DNA from: Piliocolobus tephrosceles
Taxonomy: Eukaryota > Chordata > Mammalia > Primates > Cercopithecidae
Direction: 5' to 3'
Assembly: GCF_002776525.5 (NCBI RefSeq)
Contig: NC_045436.1
Location: forward strand, 101,760,211 to 101,824,210
Length of the DNA stretch: 64,000 nucleotides
The notes under the pieces are model-generated. The model ran no database searches and had not been told where the DNA came from. It worked only from the letters and a program-made list of their open reading frames with translations. Numbering within the stretch: the first letter of the stretch is position 1; each line of letters opens with the position of its first letter. A program made the translations under genes and the position numbers. Positions 34,741 to 45,538 of this stretch are shown here, one piece after another.

Positions 34741-35061
34741 TTAAATTTTTTTTTTTGAGACAGGAATTCACTCTGTCACCCAGGCTGGATGCAGTGGCAC
34801 AATCAAAACTCTCTGCAGCCTTGACCTCCTGGGCTCAGGCAATTCTCCCACCTCAGCCTCCCCAGTACCTGGGACCACACAGGCATGTGTCCCCACACCT
34901 GGCTAATTTTTAAATTTCTTGTAGAGACAGGGTCTCCCTGTGTTGCACAGGCTGAGCTCAAGGGCTCCTTGAACTCAATTGAAACTCCTGGACTCAAGTC
35001 ATCCTCCCAACTTCAGCCTCTCAAAGTGCTGGAATTACAGGCATGAGTCACCACGCCCAGC
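34741..35061 (-). repeat. AluJ/S, diverged
   Basis: T-run then a full dimer to 'gagtcaccacgcccagcc'. Confidence 0.88.
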
Positions 35062-35064
35062 CTA

Positions 35065-35198
35065 ACAGGTTCTATTTTATTTTATTTTATTTTATTTTAT
35101 TTTGTTTTTTATTTAGTAGAGACGGGGTTTCAGCATATTGGTCAGGCTGGTCTCGAACTCCTGACAGGTGATCCACGGCCCCCAGGTTCTATTTTATA
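35065..35198 (-). repeat. Short partial Alu with its own duplication
   Basis: (TTTTA)n tail followed by only about 75 bases of Alu ('gtagagacggggtttcagc' to 'ctcctgacaggtgatccac'). Flanked by AGGTTCTATTTTAT at about 35066 and 35184. Confidence 0.7.
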
Positions 35199-36465
35199 TA
35201 CACTTAATTTAAGTCATCCCACAGGGAAGCAGATTAGAAAGCCAACATTAGACAGAAATTTGGGAGCTGTCCAAAGATCTCAAGCCCCCAAGAATCTGTC
35301 AAATAGTCTTTAAAATCTTTTTTAATACACAATTTTGTTAGAAAATGAAAGTAAGAGTATTTATTTTAGAGGTCAATGTTTAAATTTATCAATATTAAAC
35401 AAGAAAACCCTAACTGGAGTCTGAAGAGAGAAGAGAAGGGACAGATAAGTTTTTCAGGTTGAGAAATAGATCTGAGGAATGAGAGTGATGAGGATAAGCT
35501 TCAGTAAAACTGAAAGCAGATGTTGCAGATAAAACTTGCCAGTTTCCTCAATTTCTTTTTCAGTATGTGGATACTAAAATAACATATTTGAGTCAAGTTT
35601 TTAAGTCATAATGTCTTTCAGCAGTTAAAAACAGACATCCTATTTTCAAAAGTTATAATTGAATTTTTTAACCTTGCCCCCTTGACAAGACTGCACAGAG
35701 CTGACCTTAATGTGGGCTCCAGTGCCCTCTCCTGACAAAACTTACTAGTGCTATTAAAAAAGAATTAGGAAGCCCACTCTGGGGGAAAAGTGTGAACAGA
35801 GGCTAAGATGATTCTAGGCCGAATATAAACCTGACCAAGGAAGGGCCTAGAATATTGGTCCTGACATATGAACCTCTTTGAGGCTAAGCTGGTACTAAAG
35901 TAGACTCCAAAGATGAAGTTAGTTTTAATATAAAAACTTAGTACTTCTAATTAGAAGAGAGAACGCATTCCTCATTAAATACCAGTTTACATGTCAGACA
36001 CCAAATAAAATGTCATTTTCTTAAACCTCACAACAATACTTTGGGGGAGATGTTATTAGTCCTTCTTCAGTAGATGAGAGATGTCTGAGGTTTAGAGAAA
36101 TTAAGTAACTTGCCCAGTTACTGAGATTCAGATTAAGCTACATAGACCTTTCTGAATAAAGAAAATTGAACCAATATCTAAATGGCTGAATTATAAATAT
36201 TTTGTTTCATATTAATGTTGGAACTTAAATTCTGTTTGAGAGCATATCTAAGATGTAGTTTATTGGTTCTTATATTTACACAGCTAACACACTGCAAAGA
36301 AACTGTTTACTATAAAGGTATAATACAGCATAATCTGGGTTTATTGGAATTAAATGTAAATTAGGTGTTCCGATTTTTTTTTAAGCTCAGTTATTTTTGT
36401 TAAATAAACTTGAATTTCAATAAATAATTTTTAAAAATTTAAAAAATATATATATATATATATTT
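35199..36465. other. Intron, mostly unclassified
   Basis: A MIR-like block lies at about 36035-36135 ('agaaattaagtaacttgcc'). No other element recognised. Confidence 0.4.
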
Positions 36466-36562
36466 TTTTCTTTTAGAGACAAGGTCTTGCTTTGTTCCCC
36501 AGGCTGATCCTGCCTCAGCGTCCCAAGTAGCTGGGCTATAGACGTGAGCTGCCACACCCAGC
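36466..36562 (-). repeat. Alu monomer-like fragment
   Basis: T-run, 'gagacaaggtcttgctttg', a jump to 'gatcctgcctcagcgtccc', and an end at 'gccacacccagct'. Confidence 0.75.
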
Positions 36563-36682
36563 TTAGCACACTTTTAATCTTTGCTAGTATGATATGAAAA
36601 AGACAGTACTCCCATGTTATATTAATATGATATTTTTATCATTAAATGGGCCAACAATAATATTTTCATTCATTAAATTATT

Positions 36683-36977
36683 TATTTATGTTTGAGACAG
36701 GGTCTCGCTCTGTCGCCCAGGCTAGAGTGCAGTGGTATGATCCCAGCTAACTGCAGCCTCCACCTCCTGGATTCAAGCAATTCTCCTGCCTCAGCCTCCC
36801 AAGTAGCTGGGATTACAGGTGCATGCCACCAGGCCCAGCTAATTTTTGAATTTTTAGTAGAAACAGGGCTTTTGCCCTGTTGGCCAGGCTGGTCTCAAAC
36901 TCCTGGCCTCAAGCGATCCGCCTGCCTCGGCCTCCCAAAATGTTGGGATTACAGTCATGAACCACCACACCCGGCCC
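36683..36977 (-). repeat. Alu
   Basis: Full dimer from 'tttgagacagggtctcgct' to 'accaccacacccggcc'. Confidence 0.9.
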
Positions 36978-37059
36978 ATCCTTTTATATTTAGTAAGTCC
37001 TACTATCTTTGCTACTCCATTTTGATTATATAAATCAGACTGCATTACACAAATGCTTA

Positions 37060-38900
37060 TAAAACAGGTTGAAGAAATGCCCTTCTGTTCCTAGTTTGTT
37101 GAGTATTTTTACCACAAAGGAATGTTGTATCATGTCAAATGTGTGTTTGATGCCTACTGAGATGATCGTTTAGGTTTTTTCCCTTCATTTTATTAAAATA
37201 GTAATAAATATGATAATTAAAAATATATAATAATATATAATAATAAATATAAATAATAATTGCTTTGTGTATGGTGAGCCGCTTTGTATTCCCGGGATAA
37301 TGGCGTGTAGTTCTTTTAATATAATGCTAGATTTAATTTGCTAATCTTTTGTTGAGGATTTTTGCATCTATATTCCTAAGAGATACTGGTCAGTAGTTTT
37401 CATGTGATCTCTTACTCTGTTTGTTGTCTCGGGTTAATTCTGGACTCAGAGAATGAGTTAAGAATTTCTTCCTCTTCTATTTTTTTGGAAGAATTTGAGA
37501 AGGATTGGTGTTAATTCCTTTTTAAACATTGGGTAGAATTCATTATGAAGCCATCTAGTCCTGAGCTTCTCTTTCCTGGAAGTTTTTTGATTTCTGATTC
37601 AGTCTCTTCTTAAAGATCTCAGATTTTCCGTTTTTCCTTGAGTCAGTTTTGGTAGTTTGTGTATTGCTAAGAGTTTGTGTATTTCATGTAGGTTTCTAAT
37701 TTGTTGGCCTGCAATTGTCCTCGTATTCTCTTATAATCTTATTTATTTCTGTAAGGTCAGCAGGAATGTCCCTGCCTTCATTCCTGGTTTTAGTAGTTTG
37801 AGTCTTCTCTATTTTTGCCTTGGTCAGGGTAGCGAAAGGTTTGCTAATTTTGTTTATCTTTTTAAAGAACCTATTTTCAGTTTCATTGATTCTGTAGTTT
37901 TTCTGTTCTCTATTTCATTCATTTGTGCTTCAATCTTTTTTTCCTGCTTGCTTTGGGTTTGTTTTGTTTTTATTTTTAGTTTCTATAGTTTCTTAATGTG
38001 GAATTTCACTTTATTGATTTGAGATCTTTTTATTTTTTTAATGCAGGCATTTGCAGCTATAAATTTGCCTCTGAGCACTGCTTTCACTGCACCTCATAGG
38101 TCTTTATTTATTTATTTTTATTTTTTGAGATAGTGCCTCACTGTGTCACCCAGGCTGGAGGGCCAGTGGTGCAGTCATAACTCATTGCGGCCTCTACCTT
38201 CCTGGGCTCGAGCGATCCTCCTGCCTCAGCCTCTGGAGTAGCTAGGACTACAAGTGCGTGCCACCACACTCAACTAATTTTTAAAAATTGTTTGTAGAGA
38301 TGGGGTCTCACTCAGTTGTCCAGGCTGGTCTCAAACTCCTGGGCTCAAGCAATCTTCCTGCCTCGGCCTCCAAAGTGCTGGGATTATGGACTTGAGCCAC
38401 TATGCTCACCTCATGCCATAAATCTTGATTTGTTGTGTTCACCTCTAAGTATTTTCTTATTTCTTGCGGTTTCTCATTGTCTCATTGTTTATTTAGGGGT
38501 ACTGTTTAATTTCTATATATTTGCGAGTTTTCCAGTTTTCCTTCTGTTATTTTCTGATTTTACTCCATTGTAGTCAGAGAACATAGTTTGTATAATTTTA
38601 ATCTTTTAAAACGTATTGAGATTTGCTTTGTGGTCTGATGTATAGTCTATCTGGGAGAAAATTTTCCATGTGTTCTTGAGAATAATGTGTATTCTGCTAT
38701 TGTTGGGATGGTGTGTTTTACATATATCTGTTAGGTACAGTTGATTTATAGTGTTATTCAAGTCTTCTATTTCTTGGGGTCTTCTGTCTGGTTCTTCAAT
38801 ATGTGGTTGAAAGTGGAAATTAAATTCCCTAACTATTATTGTTGAAACTGTCTTATGTCCCCCTCTCTTTAATTCTGACGGGTTTGCTTCATGTATAATA
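37060..38900 (-). repeat. Old L1 ORF2 fragment, split by an Alu
   Basis: Reversed L1 ORF2 reverse-transcriptase and downstream region: 'ttgatgcctactgagatgat', 'tgttgaggatttttgcatc' and 'aatttgagaaggattggtg'. Many stops. The 121-residue frame on the + strand is a shadow. Confidence 0.75.
38103..38412 (-). repeat. AluJ in the L1
   Basis: Diverged dimer; the (TTTA)n tail at the left makes it reverse. Confidence 0.88.
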
Positions 38901-39539
38901 TTTTGGGGATCTCTTGTTAGCTACACAAGCAATTTTTAGTTAAATGTATTTTTCCTGAAATAAGTTATCTCTTTCCAACTAATGATAGAAACAATGCTGC
39001 ATAACCTGAATATATTAGATTAGGTGTAATTGAGTGTTCTGATCATTTTGGGGGCACCCAAGATTTATTTCTGTTGAACATAGTTTTAAAATATCTAATT
39101 TCCCATCTGTAATGTACATAACACAATTTATTTTTTCTCTAAAAATTTAGGAGTTTGTATATGTGTGTCACAGAAAGATAACTAGTTTTTATTGACTAGT
39201 ACCATAAAAAGATGTTATATAAGAAAATGCCCCATGTAACATTTGTGTAGTGTAACTGTGTAAAGTGCTTGTATATATACATTTCCATTTAACCATCATA
39301 TTCCCAGTGGAGTGCCGGTGCTGGCTTGTATAGTAGTACTCATTCAATGATGTCATGTAGATAGTTTAAAATTAGTTGTTGTGGGAATATTTACAATGTG
39401 GAAATCAACAAATCCTACTAAACTGGGATTTTTGTCCCCTAGAGAACCAGTGGTTAAACATTTGCCACTGCACCACTGCACTATCCTTATTTTTCAGATT
39501 AGGAAATAACAAAAACAAACCTGAGATTTAAAGAGTTGA
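38901..39539. other. Intron, unclassified
   Basis: AT-rich; no element recognised. Confidence 0.4.
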
Positions 39540-39830
39540 GGCCGGGCGTGGTGGTTCACACCTGTAATCCCAGCACTTTGGGAGGCTGAGACAGAAGGAT
39601 TACCTGAGCTCAGGGGTTCGAGACCAGCCTGGCCAACATGGTGAAACCCCATCTCTACTAAAAATACAAAACTTAGCTGGTCGTGGTGGCACATGCCTGT
39701 AATCCCAGCTACTTGGGAGGCTGAGGCAGGAGAATTGCTTGAGCCTGGGAGGCGGAGGTTGCAGTGAGCTGAGATCGTACCATTGCTCTCCAGCCTGGCC
39801 GATAGAGCGAGACTCTGTCTCAAAAAAAAA
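39540..39830 (+). repeat. Alu (S type)
   Basis: 'ggccgggcgtggtggttcac' to A-tail. Flank AAAGAGTTGA / AAGGAGTTGA. Confidence 0.93.
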
Positions 39831-40811
39831 GGAGTTGAAATGTTTTCCCCAAAATTACTCATTACTTAAGTGGTTAAAGTAGGTCATCAAATACAATCCT
39901 TCAGACTGAAAAAACTCTTTCCCCCTCAGTATTTCTCTACCCCAACATGCACTCTCCTTTCCCACCCCAGCAGATTGGCCTGAAGTGTTTTTGGATAGTT
40001 TCTACAAAATCCATTAAGAAGATTTGTTTAATAGGATTTGTAACTCTCATTAACTTTAGCGTGTCAGGAGAAAAAATGTTTCCACATACTGACATTTTAA
40101 TAAGATATTCTTTTGCTAAGAAATTGAGTTTTTTCTGAAAGGCTTTTCTTTTGGCTTTTAAAATTATGATATTGAACAGTCATTATATTTCAATGAGAAG
40201 TTAGCTGACAGGGGCTAAAAACCTTAGGTAAAGAAATCGGGTACACTAGAAAAGTTTGGTGAATGCAGCACCACTTGATAGGTAGGTTAGCAAAGCCACA
40301 GTGTGGATGAGAGAGTGCTCTATTTACACAGATGTTTGTAAGCTTTCATGGAGCTTGAGAATACTGAAGTCTGGTAGCAATGTGCTACAAAGTGAATTTC
40401 CCTCTAAATGCTTTTCAAGGCATAGCATCCTTCAGTTTCTGGATTCATCCTCCTTGATACCCCTACCTGTTTACGCCGCAAGCTTCCATTGCCTTTGATT
40501 TTTTGCTTCCGTTAGGCCAAAAGCCATTGATTTCATTATTACATCTCCTCTACTGTCAAATCTCCAGGATTTTCAGATGCAATACTATTGCTTCAGGGTC
40601 CCATGGTGAACACAATATTCTAATAAATGAATGAAATGTGCTGAGAATTAAAGCTTATATATTTTTAAGCTCTACTCTCCTTCATGGATCCAATAATCAT
40701 ACTCACTTTTAAATACAATATTATACTTCTCAGTTGTCCCAATTTTACTTCAAAACATGTATTTTTTCCTGAATAAATTATTCTTTATTTTTTTCTAAAG
40801 AATTTCATCCA
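39831..40811. other. Intron, unclassified
   Basis: About 1 kb without a repeat I recognise and without an exon. Confidence 0.45.
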
Positions 40812-40950
40812 GTTTTTTTTTTTTTTTTTTTTTTGAGATGAGATCTCACCATCTTGCCCAGGCTGGTTTCCAACTCCTGGGCTCAAGTGATCCTCCTGCC
40901 TCAGCCTCTCAGAGTGCTAGGATTACAGGCATGAGTAACGCTGCCTGGCA
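40812..40950 (-). repeat. Alu monomer (FRAM/FLAM-like) or half Alu
   Basis: T-run, 'gagatgagatctcaccatc', then directly 'ttgcccaggctggtttcc' to 'gagtaacgctgcctggc'. Confidence 0.75.
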
Positions 40951-40984
40951 CATCCGCACATCCAGTACTTTTTGTCTCACTTCT

Positions 40985-41280
40985 TTTTTTTTTTTTTTTG
41001 AGACGAAATTTCACTTTGTCGCCCAGGCTGGGGTGCAGTGGCACGATCTTGGCTTACTACAATCTCTGCCTCCCGGGTTCAAGTGATTCTCCTGCCTCAG
41101 CCTCCCGAGTAGCTGGAATTACAGGTGCCTGCCACCATGCCTGGCTAATTTTGTATTTTTAGTAGAGATGGGGTTTCATAATGTTGGCCAGGCTGGTCTC
41201 AAACTCCTGACCTCAAGTGATCTGCTTGCCTTGACCTCCCAAAGTGCTGGGATGACAGGCATTGAGCACCACGCCTGGCG
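40985..41280 (-). repeat. Alu
   Basis: Full dimer flanked by GTCTCACTTCTTTT. Confidence 0.93.
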
Positions 41281-41498
41281 TCTCACTTCTTTTAACTAGA
41301 CACACACGTTAAAAATATGCCTCCCCAAAATGTTAGCCACCCAGATAGTTTAGTGGCGTGGCAAATTTCATGAGTACATTTAATTATGTATCATTTTTTT
41401 CTAAGTCATTAATAAAATGTTTAAAAAATCTCAGTACCAACTCTTGTGCAGCTCCTCTCTAAGTGCACTTCTGTAACTGGTTTTTTTAAAGCCACTTA

Positions 41499-41809
41499 TC
41501 TATTTATTTATTTAGAGACAGGGTCTAGCTCTCTCTCTAAATAAATAAGGCTGGAGTGCAATGGAACAATCATGGCCCACTGTGGCCTCGACCTCCCAGG
41601 CTCAAGGGATCCTCTAGCCTCAGCCTCCTGAGTAGCTAGCTCTACAGGAGTGCACCACCACTCTTGGCTAATTTTCTTTTGTATTTCTTTATAGAGACAC
41701 AATTTTGCCATGATGGTTAGACTGGTCTCGAAATCCTGGGCTCAAGCACTCCACCCGCCTCAGCCTCCCAAAGTGCTGGGATTACAGGCCTGAACCATCA
41801 CCTCCAGCC
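41499..41809 (-). repeat. Alu with a local inverted replacement
   Basis: Flanked by AAAGCCACTT (about 41489 and 41813). The usual 'ctgtcgcccag' segment after 'ggtctagct' is replaced by 'ctctctctaaataaataag', the inverse of the Alu's own tail/head junction (see findings). Confidence 0.9.
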
Positions 41810-41910
41810 TAAAAGCCACTTTTTGGGGGCCACTTGCTAGTCTGTGGTACATATACTTGAGTGATTACCTGGCAAAGATGTAACATGGAACTAAGTAACA
41901 AAGCCAAAAC

Positions 41911-42200
41911 CTAAGTGCAGTGGCTCACACCTGTAATCCCAGCACTTTGGGAGGCCGAGGCTGGCAGATCACTTGAGCCCAGGAGTTCAAGACCAGCCTG
42001 GGCAATATGGTGAAACCCCATCTCTACTAAAAATACAAAAAATAGCCTGGAGTGGTGGCGGACACCTGTAGTCCCAGCTACCTGAGGGGCCAAGGTGGGA
42101 GAATCGCTTGAACCCAGTAGGTAGAGGTTACAGTGAGCTGAGATCTCACCACTGCACTCCAGCCTGGGTGACAGAGTGAGACCTTGCCTCAAAAAACAAA
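41911..42200 (+). repeat. Alu
   Basis: 'taagtgcagtggctcacacc' to 'cttgcctcaaaaaac'. Confidence 0.9.
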
Positions 42201-42468
42201 AACAAAAAATAACAATAAAAAACAAAGACCTAATAAATATAAGCATATCATGTGGAGATGAAGGGCCTAAAGGTGGGCACATACCTGTCATATTCTAATT
42301 CCTCTGATGCTTTAGGAATTGTTCACTAAAGAGACTGCATATATAATAAAACTCATATAATAGTATCTGATTTTTTTCCCAAGACTGCTTAAAGTTTAAA
42401 AGTAAACTTGTCAGACCTAATCTAGCTCAATTATTTTTGAATCTTGTTACTTCTCTAATTCTTATTTG

Positions 42469-42474
42469 TAGACT
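42469..42474. repeat. Target-site duplication, left (TAGACT)
   Basis: Pairs with TAGAAT at 53265-53270; one mismatch. Confidence 0.75.
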
Positions 42475-43435
42475 TGAAGGGGTGGCCTGCCCCTCCACAC
42501 CTGTGGGTGTTTCTCGTTAGGTGGAACGAGAGACTTGAGAAAAGAAGTGAGGCACAGAGACAAAGTATAGAGAAAGAAAAAGTGGGCCCAGGGGACTGGC
42601 GCTCAGCATACAGAGGACCCACGCTGGCACCGGTCTCTGAGTTCCCTCAGTGTTTATTGATCATTATCTTTACCATCTTAGAAAAGGGAAGTGGCAGGAT
42701 AATAGGATCATAGTAGGAAGAAGGTCAGCAGTAAGACATATGAATAAAGATCTCTGTGACATGAATAAGTCTAAGGAAAAGTGCTGTGCCTTGATGTGCA
42801 TATGCAAACATCTCCATAAACCTTTTTAGTGCATAAAGAGCAGCATTGTCACTAGCACATCCCACCTTCAGCCCTAAGGCGGTTTTCTCCTTTCTCAGTA
42901 AATAGAATATACAATCAGGTTTTACACTGAGAAGTTCCATTGCCCAGGGATGGGCAGGAGACAGATGCTTTTCTCTGTCTCAACTGCCAAGAGGCCTTCT
43001 TTCCTCTTATACTAGTCGTCCTCAGCACAGACCCTTCATGGGTGTCAGGCTGGAGGACGATCAGGTCTTTCCCTTCCCACGAGGCCATATTTCAGACTAT
43101 CACATGGGGAGAAACCTTGGACAATACCTAGCTTTCCTAGGCAGAGGTCCCTGGGACCTTCCTCCGTGTATGTGTCCCTGGGTACTTGAGATTAAGAGAA
43201 TGGTGATGACTTTTAACCAGCAAGCTGCCTTCAGGCACTTGCTTAACAAAGCACACCCTGCACAGCCCCAAATCCATTAAACCTTGAGTCACCATGGCAC
43301 ATGTCTCTTGCAAGGACAGGGTTGGGGGCAGGGTCACAGATTAACAGCATCTCAAATACAGAACAAAATGAAGTCTCTTATGTCTACTTCTTTCTATATA
43401 TACACAGTAACAATCTGATCTTTCTTTTCCCCACA
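42475..43435 (-). repeat. 3' LTR of the HML-2-like provirus
   Basis: The complement begins TGTGGGGAAAAGAAAG and ends ...CCACCCCTTCA. Preceded on the complement by the polypurine tract. It contains the R-region signal GATCAATAAACACTG (complement, about 42653-42667). Confidence 0.95.
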
Positions 43436-43453
43436 TTTCCCCCTTTTCTTTCA
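43436..43453 (-). other. HML-2 polypurine tract
   Basis: The complement reads TGAAAGAAAAGGGGGAAA directly before the TGTGGGG of the 3' LTR. It is the plus-strand primer for reverse transcription. Confidence 0.85.
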
Positions 43454-43668
43454 ACAAAACCGCCATCATCATCATGGCTCGTTCTCGATGGTCGCTGTCT
43501 CTTTGGAATTGTTGGGTATACCTGCAAACTAACAGTAGACAGAACAGGCACACAAGGATTCATATGAAATTTACAATAGTAGTACTTCAGATGGTGTTAA
43601 CCCAAGTGACAGGGTTAAGATTTGCAAGGCCATCAGCAACTCCTGCAATTGCCTCAGTTTCTGGTACC
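43436..43668 (-). pseudogene. env: Orphan HML-2 env membrane-proximal, anchor and tail segment
   Basis: The complement from about 43667 encodes V-P-E-T-E-A-I-A-G and continues through LANLNPVTWVNTI to a stop, then a hydrophobic LVCLFCLLLVC anchor and a tail with RDSDHRERAMMMMAVL. This is the normal end of an HML-2 Env, now cut off from the rest of env by the HML-8 block and without a start codon. A stop lies before the anchor, so it is not translated as a unit. Confidence 0.8.
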
Positions 43669-44416
43669 AACACAGAGATCACATACTTCACGAGGTAATA
43701 AAATATCACAAAGCACGTGGAGGCAGGGTGAGATCACAGGACCACAGGATGGGGCAAAATTAAAATTGCTAATGAAATTTCAGGAACGCATTGTCATTGA
43801 TAACATCTTATCAGGAAACAGGGTTTGAGAGCAGACAACCCGTCTGACCAAAATTTATTAGGTGGGAATTTCCTCTTCCTAATAAGCCTGGGAGCGCTAT
43901 AGGAGACCAGGGTTGATTTCATCCCTTCACTTTCGACTGTAAAAGGCGGCACACTTCCAATGGGGTGGTCTATAGGCCTACCCTCAGAGTGCATTCTTTT
44001 TCTCAGGGAGGTTGCTTGCTGAGAAAAAGAATTCAGCAATATTTCTTCTATTTGTTAAAGAGAGGAAATATGCCTCTGTTCCGGCCAGTTCAAGGTTACC
44101 TCCCTTGTTCCCTGAACGTCACTGTTATCCTGTTCTGTTTTCAAGATGCCCAGATTTCATATTGTTCAAACACACATGCTCTACAAACAATTTATGCAGT
44201 TAACACAATCATCACAGGGGCCTGAGGTGACATATATCCTCCTCAGCTTACAAAGAAGATGATAGGATGAAGAGATTAAAGTAAAGACAGACATAGGAAA
44301 TTATAAAAGTATTAATTTGGGGAACTAATAAATGTCCATGAAATCTTCACATTTTATGTTTTTCTGCTGTGGCTGCAGCGGGTCCCTCCGTTCAGAGTCC
44401 CTGACTTCCTGCAACA
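43669..44416 (-). repeat. HML-8-derived (MER11 U3) block between env and 3' LTR
   Basis: The complement begins TGTTGCAGGAAGTCAGGGAC (44416) and aligns through about 748 bp with the MER11-like LTR at 10.6-11.386 kb. Shared words include 'gtccctccgttc', 'gaaatcttcaca', 'catattgttcaaaca', 'gtttgagagcaga' and 'ctaataagcctg'. It ends abruptly at about 43669, where HML-2 env code resumes. Published work on macaque HML-2-like proviruses, as I recall it, describes a block of about 750 bp of HML-8 origin here that acts as a constitutive RNA export element. The function is from that recollection; the homology is seen directly. Confidence 0.88.
43993..44032 (-). other. Perfect 14-bp hairpin in the HML-8 block
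   Basis: Arms ATTCTTTTTCTCAG (43993-44006) and CTGAGAAAAAGAAT (44019-44032) around a 12-nt loop. The equivalent place in the MER11-like LTR has only imperfect pairing. Confidence 0.8.
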
Positions 44417-44436
44417 TCCTCTCTCCCTTTCCTTTT
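44417..44436 (-). other. Second (HML-8-type) polypurine tract
   Basis: The complement reads AAAAGGAAAGGGAGAGAGGA directly before the TGTTGC start of the MER11 block, the position of a polypurine tract in the donor virus. Confidence 0.7.
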
Positions 44437-45235
44437 ATATAAATGTGCCATGGCGATGAAGGCTTGTTTGTTCTCTCGATTTTGACAGAGGATTCTTTGA
44501 CTGATTCGGTACACTAAAAACAAGCCGATTAAACAGAGACACATAATTCCAAAATTTACTGCAGTACAGCTCTCAATAGACTTAATCCAAGTCATGGGGT
44601 TTAATCCATAAAGATTTTTTGCCACTTGATCTAATGCCTCAGCTCCAGGCACAATGGATAAGTGAGCTTGAGAGGCTTCAAAAATTTGTTCTTTTAATTT
44701 AGAAATGTCTAAAGTGAGATTATGTTCTCTTCCCTGTAGATCACATCTAACCATGTCCCAGTGATGTTCAGACTCATTATAAACTTGGGGTGTAATGCAA
44801 AAATCTGATGTATTCCAGTCACACTGTAACTTGAAACAATGATCTAAGCTCATGAGCCTATCTCCCATCCAAATGACAGTTTGTCTAAGATCATTAATTT
44901 GATTTGCCAATTTTTGATCAATGCCAGATTGTGAATTCCACAATCTTGTAGAATTCTTTTGCCAGTTGTCAACAAAGCTTACTGTCTGAACAGAAGAGTG
45001 CAATGCAACTCCTACCACAGCGGCTGTAGCTGTGACTGCTATTAATCCTATAATCACTGCAATTAAAGTAAAAATGAATCTTTTGGATCTATATAAAATG
45101 CCTTTGAATACTTCAGTCAAAATATGGATGGATGGCGAGGCCTCCCATGTTCAGTCCATGGACACAGGGATCCACAGGCCTTCTCTTGCTCTCACTAGCA
45201 GAATACGGTGCTGCCAATTAAAAGTTGAATCAATA

Positions 45236-45538
45236 GGCTGGGCACAGTGGCTCAAGCCTGTAATCCCAGCACTTTGGGAGGCCGAGACGGGTGGATCACG
45301 AGGTCAGGAGATCGAGACCATCCTGGCTAACATGGTGAAACCCTGTCTCTACTAAAAAAAAAAAATACAAAAAACTAGCCAGGCGAGGTGGCGGGCGCCT
45401 GTAATCCCAGCTACTCAGGAGGCTGAGGCAGGAGAATGGCGTAAACCCAGGAGGCGGAGCTTGCAGTGAGCTGAGATCCCGCCACTGCACTCCAGCCTGG
45501 GCGACAGAGCGAGACTCTGTCTCAAAAAAAAAAAAAAA
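45236..45538 (+). repeat. Old-World-monkey-type AluY inserted in env
   Basis: 'ggctcaagcctgtaatccc' head, CTAGCCAGGCGAGGTGG core, A-tail. Perfect duplication AAAAGTTGAATCAAT at 45220-45234 and 45539-45553. It post-dates the provirus. Confidence 0.95.

Noticed and set aside
37657..38022. 121-residue hydrophobic frame on the + strand
   Set aside because: It is the antisense shadow of an L1 ORF2 fragment.
44392..45120. Intact 242-residue Env transmembrane frame as a co-opted (syncytin-like) gene
   Set aside because: Upstream surface-subunit and signal regions are broken by stops and an Alu, so there is no signal peptide in frame; openness over this length can be chance.
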